NCBI GenBank assembly: GCA_039090855.1
Contig: CM077005.1
Coordinates: 75,822,607-75,886,606, forward strand
Origin: Macrothele yani
Taxonomy: Eukaryota > Arthropoda > Arachnida > Araneae > Macrothelidae
DNA length: 64,000 bases
Reading direction: 5' to 3'
Part shown: in pieces, positions 46,272-57,383 of the stretch
Layout of the letters: each line of letters opens with the position of its first letter
Position numbering within the stretch: the stretch's first letter is position 1
The notes under the pieces: model-generated
What the model saw: the letters and a program-made list of their open reading frames with translations, nothing else
Told to the model about the DNA's origin: nothing
The model's database searches: none
Position numbers and translations under genes: made by a program

Positions 46272-47118
46272 TGCTTTCAGGAATGAACTCTTGATGCAGA
46301 ATTCCCTTGCTGTCGTAAAAACACACAGGTATTGTCTTGGACTTGAACTTCTGTAACCTGATCTTCTTTCTTTCGGCGACTATGGCATCTTTCACTGAGC
46401 ACTCTGCGGCTTCGTTTCAGGATCATAACGAAAACGCCATTTCTCGTAACTTCCCAGAATGCCTTGGGGGACATTTTGCATTGCTTCTCCGGTATCCAGG
46501 ATGTCTTTTGCGTATTCCACTCGTGCGTGTTTCTACTTGTCTGACAAAGCTTGCGGAGCAAACCCAGCGCAACCTTTTATTTTACCCAAATCTTGCCCTA
46601 AAATTTAACGAATCGTCTCCTTATTAACACCGATATCACATTTGAGCATCCTCATGGTCACACAACTATCACTTTTTATCTATTCGTGAACTTTCTCAAT
46701 GACTTTAGACGTGCGCACTGAAGTCGGGCGTCCGGGCTTTCGTCCTTTTCCAGATCTTCGCGCCCATCCCTGAAATGTGCATACCTTTGGAATATTTGTG
46801 CGCATGATGGGCAATTAGCTCCATATACAGTACATCCCGCAAGAGGTCAACTATCTCAGATGTAGTTTTGACGATTTTGAAAAGAACCAGATATTTTCTC
46901 TCTGCTCCATAACAGAGCTGTGACAATGTTCGTCCACCAAATGCCGTCATGCAAAGAGTAAAGAATCGTCTTCGAATTTTCATGGAAACACTGTTCCCAC
47001 TCGCAAATAAATGAGTTATCAAAAACCATGCCTTGCCAACGCGTGAGTTTTACCCGCTTTTTTTTTTAAATCAGTCTCATTACTTAATTACCTCACTGCG
47101 TACTTACTAGTTCATTGC

Positions 47119-47335
47119 TTTAGCCGCCCCTGTTGCTAGGTTGTCTGAGGCACTGGCTTCTGGCCACTTTTCCGAGATGATTCCGGGTCTCATTTCCGGA
47201 TACCGCATGGGTGAAGCGTTTGTCCAGTGCCCTAGCTCTCCCATGGCAACCATTAGGGCCAAATCAGGAACGGAGGCTGCATATAGCCCATTGAATTGCT
47301 CACAGTGATCATTGAACTCCCGAACAAAAAATAAA
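47119..47335 (+). mobile_element. Old family 1 SINE, degenerate
   Basis: Traceable from CTGGCTTCTGGCCACTTTTC, a decayed B box (GGGTCTCATTTCCGG) and a recognisable tail ('tagcccattgaattgctcacagtgatcatt'). The 84-codon minus-strand frame over it is a by-product. Confidence 0.65.
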
Positions 47336-47726
47336 CGTCGCTGCAATTGTATATGTGGCAAACCATTGTTGACTACCGTGCTTCTCTAAATGGAGTGGAT
47401 ATTTGGAATATCGCTTATGTTCGTAAAACAACTGAATTTACACACACACACACACGTTAGGGTTTGTCTAAACCTCTCAACATTATTTTGGACGGAAAGT
47501 TCAACGGACTGGAAATTTTACGGCGATGCATTCTATGGGGAGCTGATGTTTTCTATAGATTAAGCCTCCTACTGTTTCCATGAGGTAGTTTCATCGCTAC
47601 AGCATGACATCAATAAAATCTGCTTTATGTCATGAGTGAGTTTCATATGCTTTGTGTGAAGCAAGAGATAAAAAAATTATGTTTTTACCTTTTTGGGTAT
47701 AGCTGTACACACCATATCTAGCTTTT

Positions 47727-47880
47727 GAGCACCAGAACAAAATTATCCAAGTGTTTTGAGCACCAGAACAAAATTATCCAAGTGTTTTGAGCACCAGAAC
47801 AAAATTATCCAAGTGTTTTGAGCACCAGAACAAAATTATCCAAGTGTTTTGAGCACCAGAACAAAATTATCCAAAATTAT
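47727..47880. repeat. 31-bp tandem repeat, about 5 units
   Basis: The unit GAGCACCAGAACAAAATTAT plus CCAAGTGTTTT recurs at 47727, 47758, 47789, 47820 and 47851 with almost no variation, so it expanded recently. Confidence 0.96.
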
Positions 47881-47989
47881 CAAGTGCACGTCTTTTGTAA
47901 AAAAAGATCGTGCTTATGTTATCGGTTTGTCCGTCCGTCTGTAGACACAATATCTTTGCAAGTAAAAGTCCGATTTAAAAAATAATTTT

Positions 47990-50030
47990 TGCATTAGGAA
48001 ACTGGAAATGTGCGAATGCTGATCCTTCATTTCTTTATTTTTTAAGATGCACAATTCCACCTCTGGAGGGCGTAAATGCAGGTGATATCGAATTCAAAAT
48101 ACATTTTATTCCATACATTTGCTTCTGAGCATCCAGTTCAAAAAACTATTTTCCCTTTCGATTCCACTCATGTCGGAGATTATTTTAGGTATAGCCACTT
48201 TTTGAAGTCACGCATAGATTCTCCGGTAGGGGGCGTAAAAGTAGATTGCGTTTTCCCCGATATCTTTGCTTCTAAAACTCCAATTTGAAAAAATCCCTTC
48301 TGCAGCAGATACAACTCCTGATAGGAAATATTTTGCACATAATTTCTAATTATTATAATAAAATGGCTTGGCCACCAGGGGGCGTAAACGTTAAATTCAG
48401 TTTCTGATGAATTTGCAGCAAAATCTGAGCTTCTAAAATCTAGATTGAAAAAATATTTCTTGGACCCATACTAATCGCGTCGATAAAACATATCAGAATA
48501 TTTTCTTCTTAAAATAATGCATGGTTTCTCCTCGAGGTGGCGTAGATATATATATTGCTTTTGTCAATATCGCTGCTTCTAATGGTCTGATTTGAAAAAT
48601 TTCTTCTTTGTTCAGTAGAGTTTCTGGTGCGACATGTTTTTCATGTAATTTCAAAATTTTCATGTAATTCATTGACTTTCTGCTATGGGAGTAAAGGTAA
48701 ATTGCGATTTCCCCGATATTTCTGCTCCTAAAACTCCGATTCGAAAAAATCTTCTTGCACTGGATACATCTTCTGGTGGAAAATGTTTTGATTGTAAATT
48801 TTAATTTTTTTTATATAATAGTGTTTGGCCATCAGGGCTTGTATGCGTTAATTTCTGCTTTCTAACTATTTGCAGCACAATATGAGCTCCCAATAGCTCT
48901 ACTGCAAAAATTATTTCGTGGACCGGTACCACTCGTGTGGAAAAAGATTTGGAAATGTTTTCTTCTTAAAATAATGCCTGGATTCTCCGCCAGTGGGCGT
49001 AGATGTATATCATATTTCTGTCATTAACTTTGCTTCTAAGAGTCGGATTTGAAAAAAATCCTTCTTTGTTAGATAGCGTTTCCGGTGTAAAATGCTTCTC
49101 ACATAATTTCAATATTTTCAAGTAATTCATAGACTTTCCACTAGGGGGCGTGAAAGTAAATTGCGTTTTCTCCGATATCTCTGTTTCTAAAACTCCGGTT
49201 TAAAAAAATCTCTCTGCACCGGATATAGCTCCTGATGGGAAATTTCTTTCCATGTTATTTCTAATATTTGATAAAGAATGGTTTGGCCACCAGGGGGTGT
49301 AAGCGTTAATTTCTGCGTCTGATATTTTTGCAGCAAAATCTGAGTTCCCGAAAACTCTACTGAAAAAATTCTTTCATTGGCCGATACCGCTCACATCGAT
49401 AAATCGTTTGAGAGTACTTTCTTCTTAAATTAATGCATGGTTTTTCCGCCAGGGGGCGTGAACTCATATTTTATTTTTGTCGATATCTCTGCTTCTAAGA
49501 GTCCGATTTGAAAAATATTTTCTTGGTTGGAGACCACTTCCGCTGCGAATTTTTTCTCATATAATTTAAACTTTTTTCTTAGCGCACAAGTCTTCCACAA
49601 GATCAAGTTTACGTTTACAACAATATCTGCGGGATTAAAAACCCGATTGAAAAATTCTTTCTTCCGTCAGATACTACTTACTATGCAAACTGCGTGTGTG
49701 TGTATTTTCTTTCCAAAATAGTGCATAATTTCGCCGCCAGGAGTGCAAATGCATAGTCTGTTTTTCTCAATATCACTGCTTTTACATGTGCGATTTAAAA
49801 GATTATTTCAACACCGGATGCTATTTACCTTGTAGAACACTTTATGCTACTATGTGAGGAATTTTGTGGTTCACATTTTTGTCGGTAGGTGATGTTTGTG
49901 TACTTCAGTTTGCAGCTGTATCACAGCTTCTAAAAACGCTACTGAGAAATGCCATTCGCTACAACAGAGATGTGGAACATTATCCTCATTAAAAATTTGA
50001 GCATTAGCGAAGCGTCTAAGCGCGTGAAAA
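47990..50030 (-). repeat. Satellite array, right copy, ~150-bp monomers with CTCF-like motif
   Basis: Each monomer carries a G-rich box and a second box like ATCTCTGCTTCTAAGAGTCC followed by GATTTGAAAAA. The G-rich boxes lie at about 48058, 48221, 48370, 48529, 48680, 48827, 48985, 49136, 49285, 49445, 49593, 49732 and 49880, spaced 139-163 bp. The clearest read TGGCCACCAGGGGGCG (48369), TTCCACTAGGGGGCG (49136) and TCCGCCAGGGGGCG (49445). Units repeat in threes at about 458 bp. Strand is relative to the copy at 3390. A piggyBac-type element interrupts the array at its right side. Confidence 0.85.
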
Positions 50031-52525
50031 GATTTCCTTTGCTTACCGTTAGCGACTAGTCCAGCGCGTGCAAAACTTTCATTTACGTGATGGGGTTGAT
50101 ACTTGTATATAGCTGTTACCTGCACAACGTACAACAATTACAGGAAGGCATACCACAAGCTGATCTATACATACAACGATTGGACCATCCAATCGTTTTA
50201 TGTATGACCTGTCTTTCGTTATGTAGCCCTGAACAGAAGACATATATTCAAACCCTGTTTCTTTGTCTCTAACATTCCAACAATCTTATTGCTGTTGTTA
50301 ATGTTGAAGCGTCGTGTAGGCATAATTTCAGAATAATGCCACATGGACGGCAATACATTCGACAAATTTCTACGTGGTCATGATTCAAATTACATATGAC
50401 GTAGCTACCCACGCTGATAACCCAGCTCCAGTAGTCGCTAAATGGGCATAACACCACGTTTGCATTTCGAAACTGCACTATCCCGAAGTTTTTACGACCA
50501 GCGTATTCCAGCACATGGGCTTAATTGACAAAAGTTATTCGATAGATTACAGTAGTTCATCTTGGTGAAAAAGCAATAAGAAGCAGTAATGTTTATGTTG
50601 GTTTGTGTGTGTGCATGATCAGTGGAGCATGGCGTCTACGTCCGGCCTTCACAAGAGAAATATTTCTCGTGTTTTAGTGGAAGACGATAACGGTGATGAC
50701 AGCGATGTCACTGACGAATATTATCAAGAACAGTTCGCCAGTAGCACAGGTGAGAGCGAAATAGGTTTATTGTGTAGTTCGTCTGAGAATGAAGTTGATA
50801 CATCTGTTCCCGATGCCTATCAGTGGTATTTGCCAAGGCAAAAGTTTGCCGCGGCCAAAGTTTGCCACGGCCAAAGTTTGCCACGGCCGATCTCGGTTTG
50901 CTTTTAGTAGTGCCCCTGGAATTACTGCAGGTGTTTTACCTGCGAATGCAACGTCCTTAGACTACTTTGAGGTATTTTTTGATGACGAACTGTTACAACT
51001 GATACTTGATGAAACCAACAAAAGGGCAGAATAAATTAGCAGAACTGGCCAGCTTAAATTACATTCAAGCGTTAGAAAGTAGACAGAGATAAATATTACA
51101 GAGCTAAGAACTAACTTTGCCGTGCTAATTTTGCAAGGAATTGTTCAGAAACCAGATGTAAAAACCTACTAGTAAAGACAAAATATTATTGAAGCACCAT
51201 TCTTCTCACAAATCATGTCTGAATGAAGGTTTTCATTGCTAATGAGATTTCTGCATTTTAGTGATAATGAGCGTGCAGCTAAACCTAAAGCTAAAACAGA
51301 TTGGTGCTGTATTCGATTACATTAAACAGAGGTTTTCTCGAGCATATTCTTTCCAGAGACATCTGCGTTGATGAAAGCCTTCTTCTCTTCAAAGGGTGTC
51401 TCAGCTGGTAACAGTATTTGTCAATGAAAATATCTTGGTTTGGAATAAAATGTTTTGATCTATTGCAAAAATTCCACAGGCGGCTATGTGGGGAATAGGA
51501 TCATTTACACTGGAAAATGCACGCAATTATTCAAATGTCCACCAGACGTGGCTTTAGGACCAAAGACTGTGCTGAGTTTAGTAACACCGCTTCTCGACAA
51601 TGGTTATTGTCTTACCATACACAATTTTTACACTAGTCCTGAGCTTGCTGACATTCTTGTTCCACAGTAGACTGGTGTTTACGGGATAGTAAAGTTGACA
51701 CGAAAAGAAATGCTAAAGGACATAAAGTCAGCAAACTTAAAGAAAAATGACGTCACAGCTTATCAGAGAGGAAAAATTGTGGCTCTCGCGTGGAAGGAAA
51801 AAAATCTGTGTCTCTTCTCAGTAGCCTACATGGCAATGAAACTACAGACGTATAAATAACGACAGGAACTGCTACTTAACCTGTAGCAATTCTGGATTAT
51901 GATGACACAATGGGATGAGTCGACCGAACGGGCCAGATGCTGCCATACTACCCTGGAATCCGACATCAGCAGAGATATTACGTGAAAAATTTCCGTCACG
52001 TTCTTCAAATATTGGCTTTCAACGCCTTCATTCTGTATCGGCAGCAAGGTGGTACAATGGATCATCTGGCGTTTGGACTCTATCTTATTGACAGGATAGT
52101 AGAAAAAGATCACATGATATATCCTCGACAAAAACCAGACCCACCGTTAAGTGACAGAAATCTATCCAGACTGATCGAGCGGCATTTTCCTAAATACATT
52201 CCACCCATACAAAATATGCTCTATGCTGCTCAAAAGTCGTTACTGGAAGAAAGGTAAGGAAGGAAACTCATTTGTGGTGTAAACACTGCCAAGTTAGACT
52301 CTGCGTTGACCCTTGTTTTAGTATTTATCATACTATGCGACACTTCTAATTGTATTCGTCCTCATAGAAAGGCCTTTACATAGATTGTATCTATTCTCCT
52401 TTTGTTCCTCCGTTTGTTACCCTTACACTCTATATTTGTATGCATTGTGGGGTAAACGTGCTTCTAACATATTCAACGCTGGGTGTGAACTTAACTAGTT
52501 TCAAATTCAACGGTCAAAGGGTTAA
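50031..52525 (+). mobile_element. piggyBac-type DNA transposon, decayed
   Basis: The right end reads CGGTCAAAGGGTTAA, i.e. a CCCTTTGACCG terminus next to the TTAA target site typical of piggyBac (TTAA at 52522-52525). The left end is likely the related CCTTTGCTTACCGTT at 50035-50049, but its TTAA is lost. Satellite sequence resumes on the right at 52526. Confidence 0.6.
50629..52257 (+). pseudogene. piggyBac-type transposase pseudogene
   Basis: Begins at ATG 50629 (MASTSGLHKRNISRVLVEDD) with an acidic N terminus. After a frame change, DYFEVFFDDELLQLILDETN (about 50950-51015) is the characteristic start of the DDE_Tnp_1_7 domain. Further pieces are GGYVGNRIIYTGK and NGYCLTIHNFYTSPELADIL (51480-51660); the family has Asp before NFYTSP and this copy has His. 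The last is RHQQRYYVKNFRHVLQILAF to a C terminus near 52257. Stops and shifts are frequent; there is no cysteine-rich tail I can identify. Confidence 0.88.
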
Positions 52526-53010
52526 ATTATGCAAAGATTTTCCTATAGGTGCGTAAAGATTGAAACTTTTTTTTGCCTTCTCTGCTTCCGGGAGATGTAT
52601 TTGAAAAGTTATTTTTCTTTAGTATAGCTTTTTGCATGAACAATATTTTTCGCCTATTTTCCAATTTTCTGTTTTGCAAAATTTTTTCGCTAGCAGATGT
52701 AGTCTTATATCATGTTTCCTTCTATATTTCTTCTTTTAACTGTTCCATTTGAAAATCTTTTTTACTCCGGTACCTTCCTTGTACTATGAGAAACTTTTTC
52801 TTCGCCATTTCTTAATTTTCGTAACATGGTTTTTAGCCTCTGGTGGAAATAAGTAGATGTTTCTATTTCTGGATATTTTATCGATTGTTAGAATTGGTTG
52901 ATTGTTTTCCAAACCGGTTCCATTAATTTTGAATAGCTTTGATAAATTTAATTTGCATTAGAATGGATTCAAAAGACGTGCTTATTACATTCGAAAGTTT
53001 GGTGTCATAT
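52526..53010 (-). repeat. Satellite array, right copy, remainder beyond piggyBac
   Basis: Decayed monomers continue (for example CTATAGGTGCGTAAAGATTG at 52544 and GCCTCTGGTGGAAATAAG near 52838). They end in the reversed boundary sequence seen at 3390 and 41757 (TTCAAAAGACGTGCTTATTACA, near 52968-52990). Confidence 0.65.
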
Positions 53011-54886
53011 TTCTTGCTCATTTTTGTTTTCAATCGGATTGTCTTCGTTTTAGGTGGAAGAAAGTGAATATATGCGCATGAGTAGAGCACGAATTCGAAA
53101 ATTCGCTAAGACTGAAACAGATATAAGTTGAAATAAATTTCTCTCCACGTTTTCCACTTTATTTGGTGCACATTTTTGAGGTTATGTGATGTGAATAAAT
53201 ATTTTAATTTTTTAAACACGATACTCGAAAACTCTGAATACTCGAACGGCAGTAAGGATTTTAATTTCCCAAGCACTAAGAGGAGCACGATTTCGTTCCA
53301 GTTCAAAACTGTTGCAAAAGTTTACTATCTAAAGACCATAGAAAACTGACACTAAAATCACATAGATTGATTTTATCAAAAGCTTCTTTTTCTTTGGGCG
53401 TCTGCCAAAGAAATCGTGTCTTTCAAATTAGCTAGCATTTTGTAAAATCGTAGGTTGATGAGCCGTAAATTGTTGAGTCCACGAGCAGAAAGTAAGTTTG
53501 TGGCTATTATTAACTAGTCTTTGTATTCTGGAAATGCAGCGTCGCTTCTTTTTTTTTCTTTTCAGCTTTTATTATCACTCTATTGTTATTTGTTGTTGCG
53601 CTAGGTACGATGCGAGCGATAGGCGAAATGGAAAAAATCCCATGACTTTTGTGCTGTGAATGCAAAGCACAAGAATCCGTCGGAGGAGTCGCTGCGGAAG
53701 TTAGAATGCTAGGGAAACAACTTCCCTCTTCTCTTCCCTCCCTTCACAACCCACATTTTGACAAACGAAGTCTTCCACGAGTCGAGAATATAAATGGACC
53801 TCATACCAAAGGCATGATGTTTTCCAATCGAAATTTCGTAACAAACACTCTGATAGCTAGGAAACTAGATTTTGATACTTCTCTGAAAGACGTGAAGGGT
53901 CTTCAGAACGCTGTCTGACATATTAAAATCATCGACTCGGAAGCACAAACAGCATCTTGTCTCCAGGTGAAGAACAGATGAAAAAAACAACATGTTATCC
54001 AACACCAAATAATTTACGCAAGTTTTAAAAAACGGATTTAAACAGGTACATCTGGCAGTCTAAAAAGTTATGATTCATTCTGCGTGATTCAGAAAGAGGA
54101 CAAACTTTTTGGAGATAGAGCAATGCACAGAGGAGTATTCCTAAATGAAATAACTGACACCCACCGACTTTAATGAAGAACTTGTCTAACTTGATAAAGA
54201 AAGATGTTTTTTTTTTTTCATGAGATCAAAATCAAATTATTTTTTTACTTCTCCTTTCAACTTGTAGACATTATATCTAGCTTCAGGAAATAATGACAAA
54301 AACGATCCATCTTATTTTCATGTCTATCTTTAATTGGACTCTTTTGTCCTTAGGTGGAAGAAGGCACATGACTAGAGCACGAATTTGAAAATTTGTTTCG
54401 GATCGGATAGATAGAAGTCAAAATAAGTTGTTCACGTTTTCCGCTTTATATGGTACTTGCGGTTGTGCCAGCAAATAAATATTTGATTTCTTACGAGAGT
54501 GTATGTTAAGAAAACAGAATAAATAAGATTAGAGATTTTTATTTGGGAAAAGCATTGTTTTAACCAATGTATCTGCTGTTTTTGTTTTGTTTTGTTTTTT
54601 GAAATGTAATGTTTAGGTGTTATTTATTTATTTAACTCTGTTTCAGGAGCAGCTATCCAAAATTGGTTTTTCAGGGATATACTATATAAGTACTTTCAAA
54701 ACGTTCCGGAACTTTCTGAATATTTGCCAAATGTCAGTGAATTACGTCATTCCCCACTAAGCAAGCGAAGAGCGTCGTGTGACCGACCAGCCAGAACTGG
54801 TTTGATCCATATCCAACACGTACGCTGTACAGCGCATGAGCGTAGTTCCTGCTTACAGGCATTCGAGGCTCTCCGCTGCGAGGACA
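53011..54886. repeat. Unassigned DNA with a diverged direct repeat
   Basis: About 200 bp at 53033-53230 ('taggtggaagaaagtgaata ... agagcacgaattcgaaaatt') is repeated with divergence at 54330-54510 ('taggtggaagaaggcacatg ... agagcacgaatttgaaaatt'). This belongs to the wider satellite-associated repeat. No gene is supported between or around them; the 89-codon frame at 53649 has no recognisable motif. Confidence 0.5.
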
Positions 54887-55560
54887 TCGATGCCGAATTT
54901 TGAACTGTTCTGTTTGGAAAATCTTTCTCTGAGACTTTTCAAATGATTAAGCCAGCGTACGATAGAGTGCAATGAGTCGAACTGGAGTTTATGAGTGGCA
55001 TCGACGATTCTAAAACGGGCGCCAGAGTATCGAGAATGATGAGAGGTCAGGACGATCTTCAACATCCACAACGAATGAACAAATCGGCATTGTCAAACAA
55101 ATTGCGAAAAATGACCGTCGAAAAACTATTGCAGCGATTGCAGAAGTTGCCGGCATCTCAGTTGAAAGTTGCCATGCCATTTTAATAGAGAAACTGGGCA
55201 TGCATCACGTGTGCCAACAAACTGTTCCCAAAAACCTGACACAAGAAAAAATGGATGAGCGCATGCAAGTTTACGGGGATAACATCGATGCAGTGGATTC
55301 AGATCCCGATCTCTTGAATCAATCGATCACTGGCGATGAGACTTAGTGCTTTCTGTACGACACCCTATCCAACCGACAGTCAAAAGTGTGGAAATCACCG
55401 TCGTCACCACGACCAAAAAAGTTCAAGTCTGACCGCTCCAAAGGAAAGGTCTTGTTAACGGTTTTCTTCGATTGCATTCATTATTACTCTCTTTTCATAC
55501 ACAAGGAATTCCTTTAACATGGTCATACAGTCACTAAGGAAGAATACAGACACGTACGTG
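54887..55560 (+). pseudogene. mariner-type transposase fragment
   Basis: Reading across frames from 54887 (MPNFELFCLENLSLRLFK), the HTH region gives FSETFQMIKPAYDRV and ECNESN near 54930-54980, then RSGRPSTSTTNEQIG in another frame near 55060. A longer stretch runs through IEKLGMHHVCQQTVPKNLT. The first catalytic Asp lies in SITGDET, followed by a TAG where Trp is expected (about 55344), then RQSKVWKSPSSPRPKKFK. It ends before the second Asp. No TIRs identified. Confidence 0.8.
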
Positions 55561-55968
55561 GATGATACAGTCCTTTTTAGTATGTCCAAAACACTGCGTC
55601 TTTATCAAATTCAGTGACTATCTATTAATCCTCGAGAAGCATTGTAACGGCCCAATTTTTTTAAATGCTACTTACTGAATATTCCGTCAGCTGTAATTTG
55701 GATCGCGCTAAGCTAATTACTAAACGTTAGAAAACGATTTCGTTTTGCTCCACTCTTCAGTTAAGCATCTTTGCGGCAGAAGACGGCCGCAGAGATCAAG
55801 ACAAAGTTCTGAGTAGAAATATACTCCTTCATTGAAGCAAGCCTCCAACTACGAATTTCAAATTTGAGAAAACGCGCGCAGGAAAAATACGTTCTCCTCG
55901 CACTTTCCATTTCGTAACACGTAATTCAAAATCGAAGAGCTTCTTGCGCGACACTGTTTTATAATAAA
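55561..55968. other. No gene seen
   Basis: Spacer between the mariner fragment and transposon F. No supported feature. Confidence 0.4.
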
Positions 55969-56100
55969 CATACCGGACAAAACATAAGTCACCCCTAACA
56001 GAAATTACAGTAGGAAATTACTGGTTGCACAGAGGGCGCTGTGATAGCATTGTTGGGAGATAAATAGCACTGGCGTGGTCTATAGGATTATTTCTGTCAC

Positions 56101-57323
56101 GTGCAGTGCTCGAGCTCTAAGTGTGTGTTGAATTTAGTCTGCAATATGGGTCGTAAGACAGACGTTGTGTGGCAAAAAGGAGCCCCGTACGTGCTGTCAC
56201 AAAGGGTAAGAATTTGTTGGTGTGTGGAAGCGTACTGTCCAGCGGCTCTACAAACTATTCTCACTAACAAGGACTTCCACCATGTTTCACGCCTTGTAAC
56301 TGGAAATCGGTTTCAAACCAGGCAACAATTGCTCCTAACAGTCAATAAAAGTCCACTCCAACCAATTTCCAAAAGGACATTGCGACGAGAACTGCATGCG
56401 ATGAACATCTGGAGCAGAGCAGGCCTACTACGGAAGAAGCCTCTTTTAACAGCAAGACACAAAGCCGCACGTTATCAATGGGCATAGAGGCACCAAAACC
56501 TCATTGCAGAGGATTGGAAACGAGTAATTTCGTCTGATGAATCTCGTTTTTGTTTGTACTGCAATGATGGGAGGCGACGAGTGCATCGCAGCCTCAATAA
56601 ATCCTTTAATCCTGATTGTGTCGAAGATGTTGTTCAAGGTGGAGGGGACCGCCCTGGCGGTGCAGTGGTCTAAGCGATGGGTTCCGATCATCCGTCCGAA
56701 AGGGGGTTGGGTTCGAATCCCGGTGAGGCATGGATGTTGTGTTTGTCTTACGGCACTGGCTCTCTCCTATTCCTGGAACCAGTGGCCCTAAATTACGGGA
56801 CAGCCGACTCCTTATAGCCCATTGAGTTGCTCACGGTCGTCGTTAAACTTCCAATAAAAAAAGCTGGAGTGTCGTTTTGGGGATATGTTTCGTACAACGA
56901 AATGGGCCCTCTGGTTGCAGTGACGATGAATTTCAACCAGCCTGCGTGCTTCCGCATTTTAAATGACGAAGTGTTGCCGTTTGCCCTACATCCCCAGGAA
57001 CAGCATCAGGTTGCCACTCCTGTCTTCCTTCCAAGAAGACAATTGCTGTGTGCATAGGGCTAAAACTGTGTCTGAATGGCACAACGAACAATCAGCAATA
57101 CTGTCTCACATCGAAGTGTCCCGCCAAATTCCCAGATTTAAATCCTATCGAACATCTGTTGGATCATTTGGAACAGAAGGTGAAACGCCGGAATAGGCAC
57201 TCACGTACTCCGGGGGAACTTTGGGACCAACTAAAGCACGAGTGGCTTCAAATCGATATTCAGTACACCATAACCTCGTGGAGTCTCTACCACACCGGAT
57301 TCATGCTGTTATCAAGACAATAG
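56101..57323 (+). pseudogene. Tc1-type transposase F, split by a SINE
   Basis: The N-terminal part reads RLVTGNRFQTRQQLLL and RELHAMNIWSRAGLLRKKPL, then a TAG at 56486-56488 where the family has Trp-Cys/Glu. The first Asp motif is ISSDESRFCLY (56520-56560, frame continuous with the first piece). The DDE domain resumes after the SINE with SFWGYVSYNEMGPLV (56870). The C-terminal piece is at about 57048-57300 with KFPDLNPIEHLLDHLEQ (Glu). The segment between these is frameshifted. Not functional. Confidence 0.85.
56647..56865 (+). mobile_element. tRNA-derived SINE, family 1
   Basis: Plus strand: GACCGCCCTGGCGGTGCAGT, B box GGGTTCGAATCCCGG, the usual body and tail 'gagttgctcacggtcgtcgt' and a short A run. 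It interrupts the Tc1 transposase F. Confidence 0.93.
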
Positions 57324-57383
57324 GTGCCGTCACCCGTTATTAGGTACCTTCTGCCAAGGGTGACTAATTGTTTGTCCAGTGTG

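Larger units (their letters stand above)
44646..47000 (-). pseudogene. mariner-type transposase, split and frameshifted
   Basis: The N-terminal piece near 46705-46930 matches a mariner HTH domain (LFKIVKTTSEIVDLLRDV, then a shifted stretch with FRDGREDLEKDE in another frame). A middle piece near 46277-46561 ends in a segment typical of the 'FFDSKGILHQEF' region, in shifted frames. After the insertion the C-terminal piece at 44646-44897 has RGNAPSYTA (equivalent to HDNAPSHTA, second Asp replaced by Gly) and SPDLSPCDYFLF, which contains the DD34D third Asp. It is thoroughly inactive. Confidence 0.8.
44453..47098 (-). mobile_element. mariner-type element, interrupted by a second element
   Basis: The left end (CAGTGTGGAAATTAAAGAAA) and the reverse complement of the right end (CAGTGAGGTAATTAAGTAAT) are imperfect inverted repeats that both go on to TGAGAC. 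The transposase is on the minus strand and is split by the element at 44935-46271. Confidence 0.8.
55969..57383 (+). mobile_element. Tc1-type DNA transposon F, with SINE inside
   Basis: The left end CATACCGGACAAAACATAAG and the right end (reverse complement CACACTGGACAAACAATTAG) are imperfect inverted repeats; both continue into TCACCC. A family 1 SINE is inserted at 56647-56865, in the middle of the DDE domain. Confidence 0.85.

Noticed and set aside
53649..53918. 89-codon frame as a possible host gene
   Set aside because: No recognisable motif, no splice or promoter context and a repeat-rich neighbourhood.
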